From contig NC_134288.1 in the NCBI RefSeq assembly GCF_949628215.1, forward strand, positions 11,973,682 to 12,037,681: a DNA stretch of 64,000 nucleotides, given 5' to 3'. Positions 1 to 12,800 of this stretch are shown in pieces. The translations under genes were made by a program, and so were the position numbers. This DNA is from Phalacrocorax aristotelis. Its lineage: Eukaryota > Chordata > Aves > Suliformes > Phalacrocoracidae. The notes under the pieces are model-generated. The model saw only the letters and a list, made by a program, of their open reading frames with translations, was not told the origin of the DNA and searched no databases. The stretch's first letter is position 1. Every line of letters starts with the position of its first letter.

Positions 1-639
1 AGTATATAATGCTTTGATATAAGAGAGTAATTGTGAAGTAGAGAAAAATACAGACTGCGTATGCAAACTTCTCAATGTGTAAGAAGTATTAGGGAACAGC
101 AAAGTTAGGAGAATGGTTGTGTTTATGTAAGCTGGTGACTTGTAAAATTAAAATTGGTAAAACCCTAGAGCAAGAGTTACCTGTACACCTGTTTAGCTGA
201 GTGCTTCCTTTATCATGTGTGCATGGTTGAGGACAGCTGCTGATGGTGATAAATAAGTAAATGTGTTTTAGAAACCTTGCTCTTGAGAAACCAGTTCTGC
301 ATTATTAAGGTGATTTCTCAGATGATGTAGAGGATCAGAAAAAAGCATTTGCATGCTTATGGGATCTGAAAATTTAGGAAACCATCCTCCCTTAGTTCAC
401 TGCTAGCAGATAAAGCACTTGAAAATAGAACATGTTCTGAAAAAAGTGTGTTACAAGAGTGAAATTCTTACTCTGTTACATCATGAACGAAAGTTGCTTT
501 CACGCTGGCAATTGTGCAAGTCACTAACAGTCATAGCTGTGGTCTGCACATGTGATGTGCAAGCGTTTCTTCATGTTACACAGGTATGTTTCTGTTGTTT
601 CCTCCTTGAAGTTTGAACTCATTCCATTTCAATCTATAG
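1..639 (+). other. DIDO1: DIDO1 intron (3' end), upstream of first exon in window
   Basis: This is AT-rich sequence ending in a polypyrimidine-poor acceptor, AATCTATAG, before the exon at 640. I see no conserved coding block. The PHD-finger exons expected further 5' are not present. Confidence 0.8.
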
Positions 640-852
640 GTAATTGAAGCTCCTGGTGCATCAAAGTGCATTGGTCCTGGCTGCTTTAATTTGGCTCAGC
701 CTGATTCTGTGTATTGCAGCAGTGACTGCATTCTCAAACATGCTGCAGCCACTATGAAGTTTTTAAGTGCTGGCAAAGATGCAAAACCAAAACCTAAAGA
801 GAAGATCAAACCCAAATCTGAAAAACCTGGCATGCCGAAATCTCAACTGCAG
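640..852 (+). CDS. DIDO1: DIDO1 exon: four-cysteine motif and Lys-rich linker
   Basis: The exon has 71 codons in phase 0 at both ends, with acceptor ATAG and donor CAG|GTAAGC. It reads VIEAPGASKCIGPGC, then YCSSDC, then KHAAATMKFLS, followed by a KPKPKEK-rich basic linker. The Cys spacing C-x4-C...C-x3-C suggests a small zinc site. In the DIDO1 family this block lies between the PHD finger and the TFIIS-like domain. Confidence 0.95.
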
Positions 853-3800
853 GTAAGCTAGTGTTCGTGATCCAAAACAGTTGCCATGAAGCACAGTGAC
901 CTGTTTCTGTGCTCTCCTTTTTCGGACAAATAAAATTGCCAGGTCCTGCATTGAAGAGGAGCTTGCTTCCCTGCTTTCCCCCCATGCTCCCCCCTTGTTC
1001 TCTTGCTGCCTTCTGTGGTAAAAGCATTGTTTAATTCTTCTGACAATAAAATTTTTTGCTGTCACTTTAAAAATCTAATAATTGCCTCTAGACAGAGATA
1101 GTTTCTTGAAAGGGCCTTCTAGATAGCAGTGCACTTTAAAAAAAATTAATTCCAAATTAATTTGCCTTTTAAAAAGAAGGATAAGCAATACATCTTTTTT
1201 ATTTCAATTTAATTCCAAATTAATTTTACCTTCTTAAACTCCAGATTACTGGGTTTTGGACAGTAATTTGGAATTACTGTGAATTGTGAATTAATGTGAC
1301 TGCATTGTACGTGTGCTTTGGGAAGCAAAAAGATTAAATTAAAGCCTCTCGTTTCCCTTTTGAAACCATTTTGAAAATGGGGAGTAGTTTTTCAAACAAA
1401 CATAAAAAACGCCCCCACAAATTGATGATAAATACTCTTATTCTGAGGTGGTTTCTTTGCCATTCTCTTTTCCTGAAGTTACAGTGTAGATGAACTTGCT
1501 CTATAGACTCAAATGCGAAATGACATAATTTCAACTGTATTTACAGGAGCTTAGTATAAAATAAATTTGTGTACATGTATGTAACCATATCTCTGCTTGT
1601 TCTTACAATATAATGTATTTGCTGATTTTTAGTAATCAAGCTTCTTTTAATCATGCAGGCAGGTGTTAAGCTTCTTTCAAACCAAAAGAGACCATTTCCT
1701 GAGAAAAGAGAGATGAATATGAAGAAGACTGTTTTGTCAACTGCCAAGACTGAGGCAAACACTCAACCTATTGCTAAAGAGCCAGCAGCAGAAAACAGCA
1801 CACCATCCTGGGCAAGCGATCATAATTACAATGCTGTAAAGCCTGAAAGGACTGCTGCCATTTCATCTTCACTGTTGTTCAAATGTATGTATCGCATAGG
1901 GATATTCCTGAATAATTGTTTACATTTTCTTTGAATACCCATCCATTCTTAGCTCTGCAAGACTAGGGAGTTTAGGATTTGGGTTTTATTTCTTAATATG
2001 GCACCAAACTACTTTTCTCCACCTTCAAAGATTCGCACACAGAGATACACACAAATGGGAGGCACTTCTAGAGTTTCATTTGTATCATGTGATAGTTGTA
2101 TGATTAAGAGCCTGTCAACCTCCACAGCTGATTTCTGGATGAAAACTACATAATTAAGCTTTAAATTTTTCCCATAAAGACAACAAATGTTTCGAATTTA
2201 GCAAAGGTAAGTATTGATATATTTGTGTTAAGTTTTACAAGAAGGTTGCACAGTGTGCACCGTGAATCAGCAATTGATTGTACTAATTTGAATTGTATTT
2301 TTGTGATTTAGATTTGGCACCTGTCTCAGGTCTTGCATTTTCAGTGGTAGTGCCGAGAATGAAACCCTCAACGTGTTATCCAACGATACTTTACACTTCT
2401 GCAGACAGCTTTTAACTGTCGAGTATATCCAAGTTCTTCCTGCTGCTTTTCTTCCTTACATGAAATAATTTAAGGACCATTCTTTACTTTTAAGTTTGGG
2501 GGGAGGCAGTACCCTTATTTTTCCTATTTATATGTTCATTCTTCACACATGATCCACGCACACAAGGACACATCTTAAGTGGATATTAGGCAGAGATATT
2601 GCCTTGCATATTTTTGCAGGTTTTGAATAGCATCCTTGTAACTCACATAAAGGTAAGTAAATACTACTTTGTAGCCTGAACAAGTCTTTCTGCTAATGAC
2701 ATTTTTTGACTGACTCCAGCTAAGTAGTTTTACAATGTAAGTTCTAGTGATGGAACTTCAGATGAAATCTTGCATTTCACATTTACAAAACACATGACCT
2801 GGTGTCTAATGTTTACTCATTTGAAGGTTAATGAATTCAGAAATCCAGTTCTCACAGCTTTCTTAACCACAGTTCAGCCAATTTTACATTTTATGTGCAG
2901 AAATAAACCTAGTGATTAAACACTTACATGTAGAATAACTGATAAAAGATAATTTATAAACTTAAGATGAGATTTTTTTAGATGCAATTTTTAAACACTG
3001 AGGGAACACCAGGTACCCTAAATTGCTGTTTATTATTATAGCACTTAGACTTACTAGGTATATTTTAATTGTGTTTACCCACATCAAATGTTTAAATGGT
3101 TATTATTTTTCCCTGCGTATTTTTGTTTCATATTTTATTAATTCAGCCCTGTGCCTTTTTTATAGTGAACCCTTAAGATACATATTTTTATAAACTTGTA
3201 TTTTTTAAGCTTCTACAGAAACTAGCTTTTTCTTGTCAGAAACAGTAGTGTTTAGACAGTAAAATTGAGAAACATGTAAATGAAACTATAAGGGCTTATT
3301 TTACTTGTCAAATTTTTATGACATGTTCTATCTCATAATCATATCACTTAAAATATCCTTATTACTATACAATTATTTTTCTAGGAGACAGGACTACAGG
3401 TTTTGAGGCAGCAGTGAGTTTGGGGTTTTTTTTTATGGGGGGTTGCGCAGAAGTTTTACCACACTGGAGGTTACACAGATTTAACCAATTTCAGTAGAAT
3501 ATTGGATGCCTGTAGCTAAATTGTTGGTTCAAAAATATGTGTATGTACCAGACATTAATAACAAATAGAAAACAACCTAGTACGTGTGATGAAGAACTCT
3601 TATATCAAATGCAAGGAAGAACTTCAGATTGCTGTTAAGGTAAGTTATACTAATACGTGGAGACTCTGTGCCATTACTAAATTCCCAGGTGAATTGTTTG
3701 TGTATTTGTGAAAAAATTTGTCCTGCTTTTTTTTTTTTTTTGGATGGGTTTGATCTGTAAAAGCTTCCTGAGAAGCTGTTTTTGCATCATCTTTAAGAGT

Positions 3801-6800
3801 ATCCTACAAGATTTTATTTATTTAACAAATCTTTATATGCTGTTCAAAACATAGAAGTTACAGCATTATGGAGATGAGTCATCTAACTTCAGGTATCTAA
3901 AAATTAGAACTCCTTAAGTCTGAGCTAGCCTGTCAAGAAAAACACCTTCAGTGGACAAAACATATAATCTGTTTTAGACACTAATCTTAGAACAAAGTGA
4001 CTCACTGTTTAGAAATGCTTATTTCTGAACATTGATTATGAAAGAGGTTTAAGATGACTAATTCAGACATCTAAGTGTCTAATGTTTGGACTTGAGGTTG
4101 CCTAGGGGAGGGTAAGGACAGGATTCTTTCATACACAGTATTTGAAAATACAGCCTGCGTTCTCCCAGAGCTTCAAGTCGTGGTCCGCAAATCCTTATTT
4201 GTGCCCTCAGTGCACGAGGCCCTTTAGGAATTAAGAAAATTTACCGTGATTAGCAGACTTGCTCTCTCTGATACTCTTTCCATCAGTCAGTTTATCATAT
4301 TTCAGACATGAATTTACTTTATATGTTTGCTCTGTACTTGTCAGGTACAAGATGTTGTTGTTACATATGCCAGTAGTTTTATTAAGTAGTAGCAAGAAGA
4401 AAATCAAGCCACTCCCACAGATGTACTGGGTGATAGGAACATAGAGTATATTTGCATCTAAACGCTGCCACTAAGGCCCCTTGTCTCCTCCCAACCTGTT
4501 TTGCATTAAAAAAAAAAGATATTTGGTGCTAGTAGTATGCAGTTACATAGAGCAGTGATTTCTTTTTCTGTTTCCCATTAGTGCGTGTTTCTTTACTTCC
4601 TAATTTTTCTCTCTAGCTTTCTTTGGGATGAGTTAGGGCTGTACTTGGCAGTGACTTTGTACACCAAAATCTGGAGCCTCATTAATGATGGTAACATCTT
4701 GATGTTCCCAGTGAAAATAATCCTATTTATTCGTTTAATAGCTAGGGTGGGAAATACCTTGGACTTGCTTTGATCAGTGAGTATTAAGTACAAGTACTTT
4801 TAAAGTTGCAGGCAGTATTTGAACTACACATAGAAGAGGAATTTATATGAGAGTCACATTCCCTTTCTGAAGTGTTGCTTTTAATTCTGTTAGGAAAATT
4901 GATATTAATTTAATATGCAGTGCTCAACTTCCATATTGAATTTCAAAACTCATCCTAGCTTCCAAATTGATACAAGTACACAGATTGCTGAGATTTAGGA
5001 ACAGTGTTGTTCAAAAATTCAAGTTGTGATAGAAATCCTGAATTTGTCACATGAGCTAGTGTTAATTATCACTGTCTAGGTCATATCAAAGGAGACAAAA
5101 TTAATAACAAAAGCCAAATAAACTCCTGTTTATCTAATAAGATGATCTAAGTGTGTGTGGGGAAGCACCACCCAAAGTGATTTCTGAAATGTTTCAGTTT
5201 TGTAAGCAGACTAGCATACATCTTGCAATAATAGGAAGCATTATTAATTATCCTGGAGGACAACAAACTTTAAACAGCGTACACGTTTTTCCAGAAGGAA
5301 CCACAGAAGCAGTTTACGTCCACTGCTTATTTGACTCTGCTGAGGGCTTTTTAACTTAGTTTTACACTAATATTTGTCCATTATATTCACTCTGCCCTGT
5401 AAAAAAGGGGGTAAAGGAACACTTCATTGGTGCAAAGGCTTATCAGCAGTATCAGTATGTCTGAAGCACCTGAACTCAGGTTTTCTGCTTGATAGAGCAA
5501 CGCTTGGAAGAGACGTCTTTCTATATATTTGTTGTTAATCGTCAAATAGAAGTCAGCAGCAAACGTATCAGCAGTTTTAAAATAGAAAATTAATTCAAAA
5601 GGAGGGGAAGATTGACATTTGAAGTATCCCAATTTTAAAACTATGCAGTCGTACATATACTAAGTACTCATCAGTGCTTCAAATCTGTTCAAATTCAGCT
5701 GACTTATTAGACTTAAAAGAAATACGTGAACTGATAATTTACGCAGTGCAGGTGCTAAAGCTACTTCAACATCTTAACTGCAATTATTGATAAAAGTAAG
5801 CACACAAGAGAGTGAAGAGGGTTTATTAGGTGAAAAATAAACATTAAATGTGTGTCTTATTACTGTTCTTCCTGAGTAAAAAGCACTTTGTCACACCAAG
5901 GCACTAAACTTCTGTTTACTTAACTGTAGGCAGATAAATAGTATGAGTTTATACGTGTCTATTAGAATATCTGATTTAGTACTAGTATTTCACAGAAATT
6001 GTTAATAAGTGGGACTTCAAAGGAGACGTGTTTCATTAAGAGAGGAGCACAATGTTTGTGGTACCTCCTGTGCTTTACAGCCGTGAATTATGGAGAGACA
6101 ACTTAACGCTGCCACCTCCTGGAAGTGGGAGGCAGGTTTTAGAGCCCTGGCTCTGGTGATACAAATTCCCTTTTATTATCTCCTTTCAGTTTTCTTCATT
6201 TCTTCTGTAGCTAAACTTTTCTACACCCAAGGCCTATTCACAAAGTGAATAGTGTTCACTTGTGTAGTAAAAGATCCCAGACACAAAGGGCACTTGGACT
6301 GCTTTGTTTCTGCACACCTCTGACAAAATGTAGGGACGTTGTAAAGGAAATGCGGTGATACCAGGAGCCCATCATCCGAAAACGTGATCTGCATACCAAA
6401 ATGCTTAGATTATAGCACATATAACTTTTTTTCCTTGTGTATTTTTTTCTTTCTGTAATAACAGTACAAAGGCAGGAAAGAGAAAATATACCACTATAGA
6501 GAGAGTAGTGGGAGTAGTGGTGCACTCAAGACAGAGAGGAGTTATGGCTCAGGAGGTAGAAATTATGTACGAAGCTGTAGGTACTGTTGTAAAAAGAAAA
6601 AAGTACGGCCTTACTGCACACAGGCTGGTGCCAATTTAATGCTTCTCTTCAGGCAAGATTCTAACAGCTTAAACTGACTCTTCAATTGAGTACAGTCTAT
6701 GTGGACATACTGCTATTGGTTCAGCTCTTAAAAATACTTGACTACTAACTATTAAAAATATTTACTTAAACTGAGGAGCTATTCTTAAATCATAAGTATG

Positions 6801-9800
6801 TTTGTCTGCAAGGACTGATTGTAGTTAAACTTGATGCCTTTGTTTTGGTGTGAGTGCTTCCCCATAGGATAAACTAGCCTGTGCCAAGTTCCATACTGTT
6901 ACAACTAAATTATTTCTGGCATCTGAATTAACTCTTGAAAGCTAAGGCATCTTTGCTTAATGCTGTGTTCTGCAATGTAGACCCATACTAAGAGGCAGAA
7001 AGTATTGAGTAGTACCAGGGGAATAAAAAAAATGATTTATTTTGTTACCAGCAACCTTCTGGGACACGTGGTGGCTGTATATGTAGGTCTAGCCTTAACC
7101 CTTTGTAACTAGGGGAGTTCTCAGAAAGGCTGCTGACGGACCAAATAATGATCAGAATACCTAAGATGAGTCTGCCAGAACTTCTGAGGAGTTGATGTTG
7201 GAGGTCTGGCTTTGGGAAGATTTATAGTACAGGAGCGGCTGGTGTAACGCAGCTCTGGTGCTGAACTTGCATGATGAGAATGGCAGGGGCTGTGCTGGCG
7301 CATGGGCTGGCGCGTGGGCTGAACCCTGGCTGTGGCGCGAGGCGGACCAGGAGTGGCTGCTGAAGCCAGCATCCCCTGGGACCCAGCCACTTAACAGGAG
7401 AGTGGGATCCTTGGGGAGCGATTATCATCTCCTGCCTGTGAACTACTGGAGCTCCCCTTCTCTGCTCTACCAAGGTATGTTACATCTGTCCTGTGGCTGT
7501 CAGCCACCTGAAGATTTTTGCCGTGTCCCTTAAGTTAGGAAGCCTGGTCCCTGCTGCTGGCATGTTTCCTATTTTGCCCTTCAAGCACCTAGCACCCCAA
7601 GGCGCTTGGACGACAGAGAGCCAGCACTCTTGCCGTAATGGATGCTTGGCTTCAGTGTAAGGAATCGTTGCTGAGAGGAAGGGTTGGGGGGGCAGAAACC
7701 TGGTACCACTTACGGATTCACTATGAATATAAGGGTGGTTTATCTTTTGTCATCCACACTGAAAGTGATGAAAGTTTGATTAAAAAAAAACCTCACCACC
7801 CTCTATTGCTGTTTTGCTTTCTTTTACTAATGTACTTCAGTTCTTTGAACTTGCTCACTTGACTGCCTAGCCAGTGAAAAAGGTCTTCCTCTGCTAGTCC
7901 CCAAATAAAAGGGTGTTTTTGAGGTGATCTCTTGCACTTTGGAGTCAAGTTTTGCTGCTCATCTTGGCGCTGATGATTCGCTGTGTCTGATCTGTACTGA
8001 ACTTGGAACCTGAAGATGGCCTGTCCCTGCAAGGAATGATGATAACAATCCATTAACGCGGTCTGGAAAATGAGGAGCCCTTTTCTGCAGCAGATAGTGC
8101 CTCTCTTTCACTCGGGAGTGGTGTAGTTGTGAAGATGTAGTTCTAAGGTAGATCAAAACAAACAAAGCTTCGCATGTCTGAGCTCCAGGTTTGCACGTGC
8201 ATAGCTAAGGTGTTTGCTTGAATGCAAACAAATGACCGTGACAGAAGGCGGCTGTTCTGTCAGATTTTCCTAAATTGATTAAAGCCTATTTACTTTCTTT
8301 GTGTGCCTGAATGTAAAGGCTTGGCACGTAGGCACCTTGATTACAAGCTTCTCACTGTGCTGCAGATTAGAACTGAGAGACCTCTGAAGAATAGCAGGAG
8401 GGCAGGAGGCACACCCCTGAAACACTAGTGTTTGGTAATAAAGTTTGGTTTGGTCTTGAGAGTGGAAGCAGACACATTGTTCTGTAGGCAATTAACAGTG
8501 AAAACTAACACTGAAACCTATTTAAGAGTAGTTCAACACTTCTGAATTTAGAATGCTAATGCTAAGCTGTCTTTGAGGGAAATGACAAAAAGTCTAGCAA
8601 AAACAGGTTTCAGGAAAGCAACAGTTGAACGGCTTGGAACAGAAGCGGTTACAAACCACCTCACCTTCACAGCCTGGGGCACTGAACGTTCGGTGCCACA
8701 AGAGGGTGCTTCAGTGGCACCTAGCAGGATTGACTCTTCGACGAGTTTGTGAGGCTCTGAGATGTCAGGCATGCACCCCAGCAGTGTGACTGCAAAGGCT
8801 GCTCTTGAGGAACCTCTCGTACCTGGTAAGTAACTTCCCATTGTAGAGTGCTTTATAACTGACATCTAAAGCACCGGCTCACCCATGTACTTTGTTCAAT
8901 TTTTTAAGTTGGATACTGCCTGGAAAGGTGTCACTTCGGAAGAACTCATGGATTAAAGTTCAGTATCAGCCACTGCAGTGGGGTGGGGGGGTTACTTTAA
9001 ATTCTGCTCTGTTAAAATGATTTCTATCATGAGGCATGCAGAGAGGGTTCATACCACAGCTGCATCGAGCAAGTCCGTGTGGGACATAGCGAGGTTGAGT
9101 GGCAGGGGGAAGCTGTTGGAACAACACCAGTTTTAAATTTGAGAGATCTTGCCCGTCCTCTGCTTCAGCAGTTTCACAAAGGGGAAAAATGCAGTTCTTG
9201 AATTATCAGATACTGGCAAATAGGGGTGAGACGTTTCATCTTCCCTGAGCCAAGAGACTCCTTTACTACTGTGATAGGTGTCAAAACAGGCTGCCCTCAC
9301 TTTTTGCAGTGTTCAAAGCGGGCAGCTGCAGCATTCTGCAACGACTGCAGAGTAAGGGATAGTGCAGCTGCCTGCGCCTGAGCAAGGAGGAGCTGCGGGA
9401 CCCTACAGAACTTGACAGTGCAATTTCACAGGCCAGTTCTGAGTGACACGCAAAACGCTGGATGGGGTTTTTGTGAATTCCTGGATAGATCATTGCTTCT
9501 GGTCGGTCTTTTCACACCTTCATTCCTGTGGGATGTCTAAGCTGTTGTAAAGGCCAGTGCTGCTGTTTATCTTCAGAGATTAGCTCTTCTCAAAAGACAT
9601 GATTACTCAGCTCTGGCCAGCCTTTACGCAGGCTGTCAGAGAACACCTACCAAGAATTTTTTGCTTTTCTAACAACTGCAAAGCTGCACTGGTGTGAATT
9701 TTCCTCCTCCTAACTTGACATCAGTGTTCTTTGAAAAGGACAGTGTAGTAAATGACCCACTTTACAAGGTGGATCATAAGTAGCTGTACTCTGCTTCTTA

Positions 9801-12800
9801 AGTTTTATATTGTGGAATTTTACAGAAATTTTTTTTTACAGAAAAATGTTAATTGCCAGCTTTCTTACCATTGGTGCCACACAAACGTGTATGCTGTGCA
9901 TACGTCTGAAAGTTAGTTGTGGGTTTTTGTTTTTCCTAAAACTCTCTATTTTAGTGAGAGGAGCAGGAGAAGTAGCTGTAGAACCCACACGTTTCAGCAG
10001 CCTCCGCACCGCGGGCTTGTAAAGGCTCGCCAGCGTGCAAGGCAGCGTCTCCTCAAGTGTTGGGCTGCCGACGTCCTCCCTTGGGCCGCTGCTCCCGCTG
10101 CAGGAAGGTCTGTGCAAGCTGGACAAGGCGACACAGCCATCAGCCTGCGCTCCCCGCACACTGCCATGAGGAACTATCCTGGGGGAAAAAAGCGTGGATT
10201 AGTGTAGATGGAGGAGAACACAGGGAAACGTTAAGACAATATTAAGACACCAGAGGCAACAGTTCTGGTGTGTGACCAGCCTGATGCCAAATTTTTAAGT
10301 CTGTAGGGAAACTTCTCATAATTGGTGCAATGTAACAGTCAGCTTGCATGGCTGTAAGACATTTTTCACAAGTCGTCTTAGTGTTCTGTAGTAGTAGCTG
10401 TGATGCTTTTTTTTTTTTTCAGATTCTAAAAGAAAACAATCAGCCTTACAGACTCATTATGAAACAGACCCTTCAAGTGTAACTGCCTATGGTTTATCTA
10501 CAGCACAGTTTAAAACTCCTAGCATCAATAGAGCAAGAAATTGAAGATCTTAGAAGTGTGATCTGAATACTTTTAAAACTATACAAACAAAAGTAATAGC
10601 GCATTTCTTCAGGTATTTAAAAATTGGAAAAACTAGATAATGCCTGCAACAAAACAACTTGTCACAAATGAGATAATTTGAATCGAAACTAGGGGGGTTG
10701 GTGCTGTGGTTTTGAAGTGGCTTTCTCTAAAGCTACTATTCCAAGGAAAGATTGGGTAGAGAGGGAAAGGGGGAAGAACCTCCACGGGTTTGAATGCTAT
10801 ACAGAAATATTTTTAAGAGATCAGAGGAGGAGCAAAGTTTCCTTTGGATTACTTCCATGCTGGTGGTGTAAAACACAGCCTCCCGGCGTTGGTGAGGGAT
10901 TATGATACGAGGGCATTAGCAAATCCTTCACACAAAATTAAACAGCGCTACACTGTGGAAATCATTGTTACGCTGGGCCTGAACAACCACGTCAGTGTTG
11001 GAACATCAGTGCTGAGGTGTACAGAAGTGGAGGCTACGTAACCATCAGGCTTTCAGCAGGCGGGTCTGTAACACGATAGATAATGTGGCGGTTACGTCCT
11101 CCACTACTTAACAGAAGTTTCATTCTTAGCTGCGTGTTGTAATATTTGGCTTAGCTTCAGGGGGAATTTCCTTAGGGGAGGGGTTCTGTATCTGTGGGAG
11201 AGATTATAGTTAAGTCTAGTGAACATACCATAGTAATGCCATTTCTTAAGCCTTGCAAGGAACGCACTTTTTCTGCCAGAGGTTTCATTGGGTTTCGCTC
11301 TGGAAATGACCTGACTGAGCTCCAGCTGAACCTCTCAGCCCATGCCTCTTTAGTCAGTAAGAGTCCTGTTGCTGTCCTAATACATGGTTCACAGGACAAA
11401 ATGGGGAAAATAGGAATTAATGTTTGTTTTAAGTACCGTTCCTAACATCAAGCCAAGGGAGGTACACATCTGTGTTCAAAAGTGCCAAAAAGAAGAGCCA
11501 CTAAATGCCTTATCCTGGCACTAGTCTTCTGTCTGTGGTGAAACTCCCTACTACGCTGTCAGGCTGGATAGGCTAATGTTCAGTAGTCCTCTATCCTTTT
11601 ATTTTTAAATTTTTTTTAAGAGCATTTATTGTAGGTACGCTGGAGCTACTGATGAAAAGGACTGGAAACATCACAGTATAAAATCACTGGCCAGTATGTA
11701 TAGTAGGCATTGATTGCGTCTTCAAGTTGTTCGTGGACTGCAAGGCCAAGTGCTTTGAAACTCATGGTCTGAGGGAATACCCCTTCCACTATACGTCCTG
11801 TCAGTTTGAGCGACTGTGGCATCTGTTCAGAAGTGAAATTCTACATAAGCTGGCATACTGCACTCTGAAAAGAGTACATGTTTGTTAACTCTTCCAAACA
11901 TACGCTTGCCGTCGTTTCATACCTGTCAGAAGACAGCGTAAGCTTTGGGGTGTGCTCATGTTGCGGCTAAGTCAACAGAAGAGGCAGCCCTGCTCCTTCT
12001 TCCCACTCAGCTGGGTGCTCCTGTGCCTTGGATCCAAGACCCATGTAATGACACAGTGAGTTGGTTCAGCTGGATTATGTGGCAGCGCATTAATCTTGTC
12101 ACCAAAAAACAAAATTTGATGGGACAAAAACTCTGGTTTCTCATAGTCAAGATAAGAGGGGCTTTTTAGATTAGGTTCGTCTACAGCCCTCACAGGTTAT
12201 TTGCACGTGTAGGGTTTCAGTAGCTTTGATTCTTTGTCAGAATGTGCACATGGTACGAGTTTACTTCAAATACGGTGATGCATCCTGTAAATTTGGAAAA
12301 GTAGTGAGTCAATGTTCTGAATCACTGAATGACCCATGTGTGCCCGAGTTGGTGCATACAAAATCTGCACCATCGGTTTCTCTAATGAACAAGTACTGTT
12401 AGGGACTCCGTTTTCACTGGTATATAGTGGTATTGTATTGGAACCGTTACAACTTTTGTGAGGCTTATGAAATATTTGCATATTTTCCATTGACTAAAGA
12501 AGCACAGAACTACATGCCTTACATTGGAAACTTTTCTAAATAGTCATGATGTCAGCTTGCAGAATAAAGGATGCTTCTGCATCTTTCTTCTTGGATACGT
12601 TGATTCTGCTGCCCTTCAACCCTGGGAACGTCAGTCTACCTTTGTACTAGTAACTTTTAGTTTACAAGTATGTATTCTTACTATCATACAGCTGTTTGTA
12701 ACGTAGAAACCTTTGTGGTGTGCATATAGTTCTCATATATGCAACATCGGATTGATACAAAACATCTTGGTTGCGCTATTTTTAGTTTTAGCAATGTAGT

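Noticed and set aside
1885-1934. Read-through after the exon ending at 1884 as the short-isoform end
   Set aside because: Only 16 codons, and no poly(A) hexamer close downstream. The spliced exon at 10423 is a better candidate, though I cannot exclude this one.
7222-7533. Overlapping open frames on both strands in a GC-richer patch
   Set aside because: These are composition effects within the DIDO1 intron. I see no phase-compatible splice pair giving a conserved peptide.
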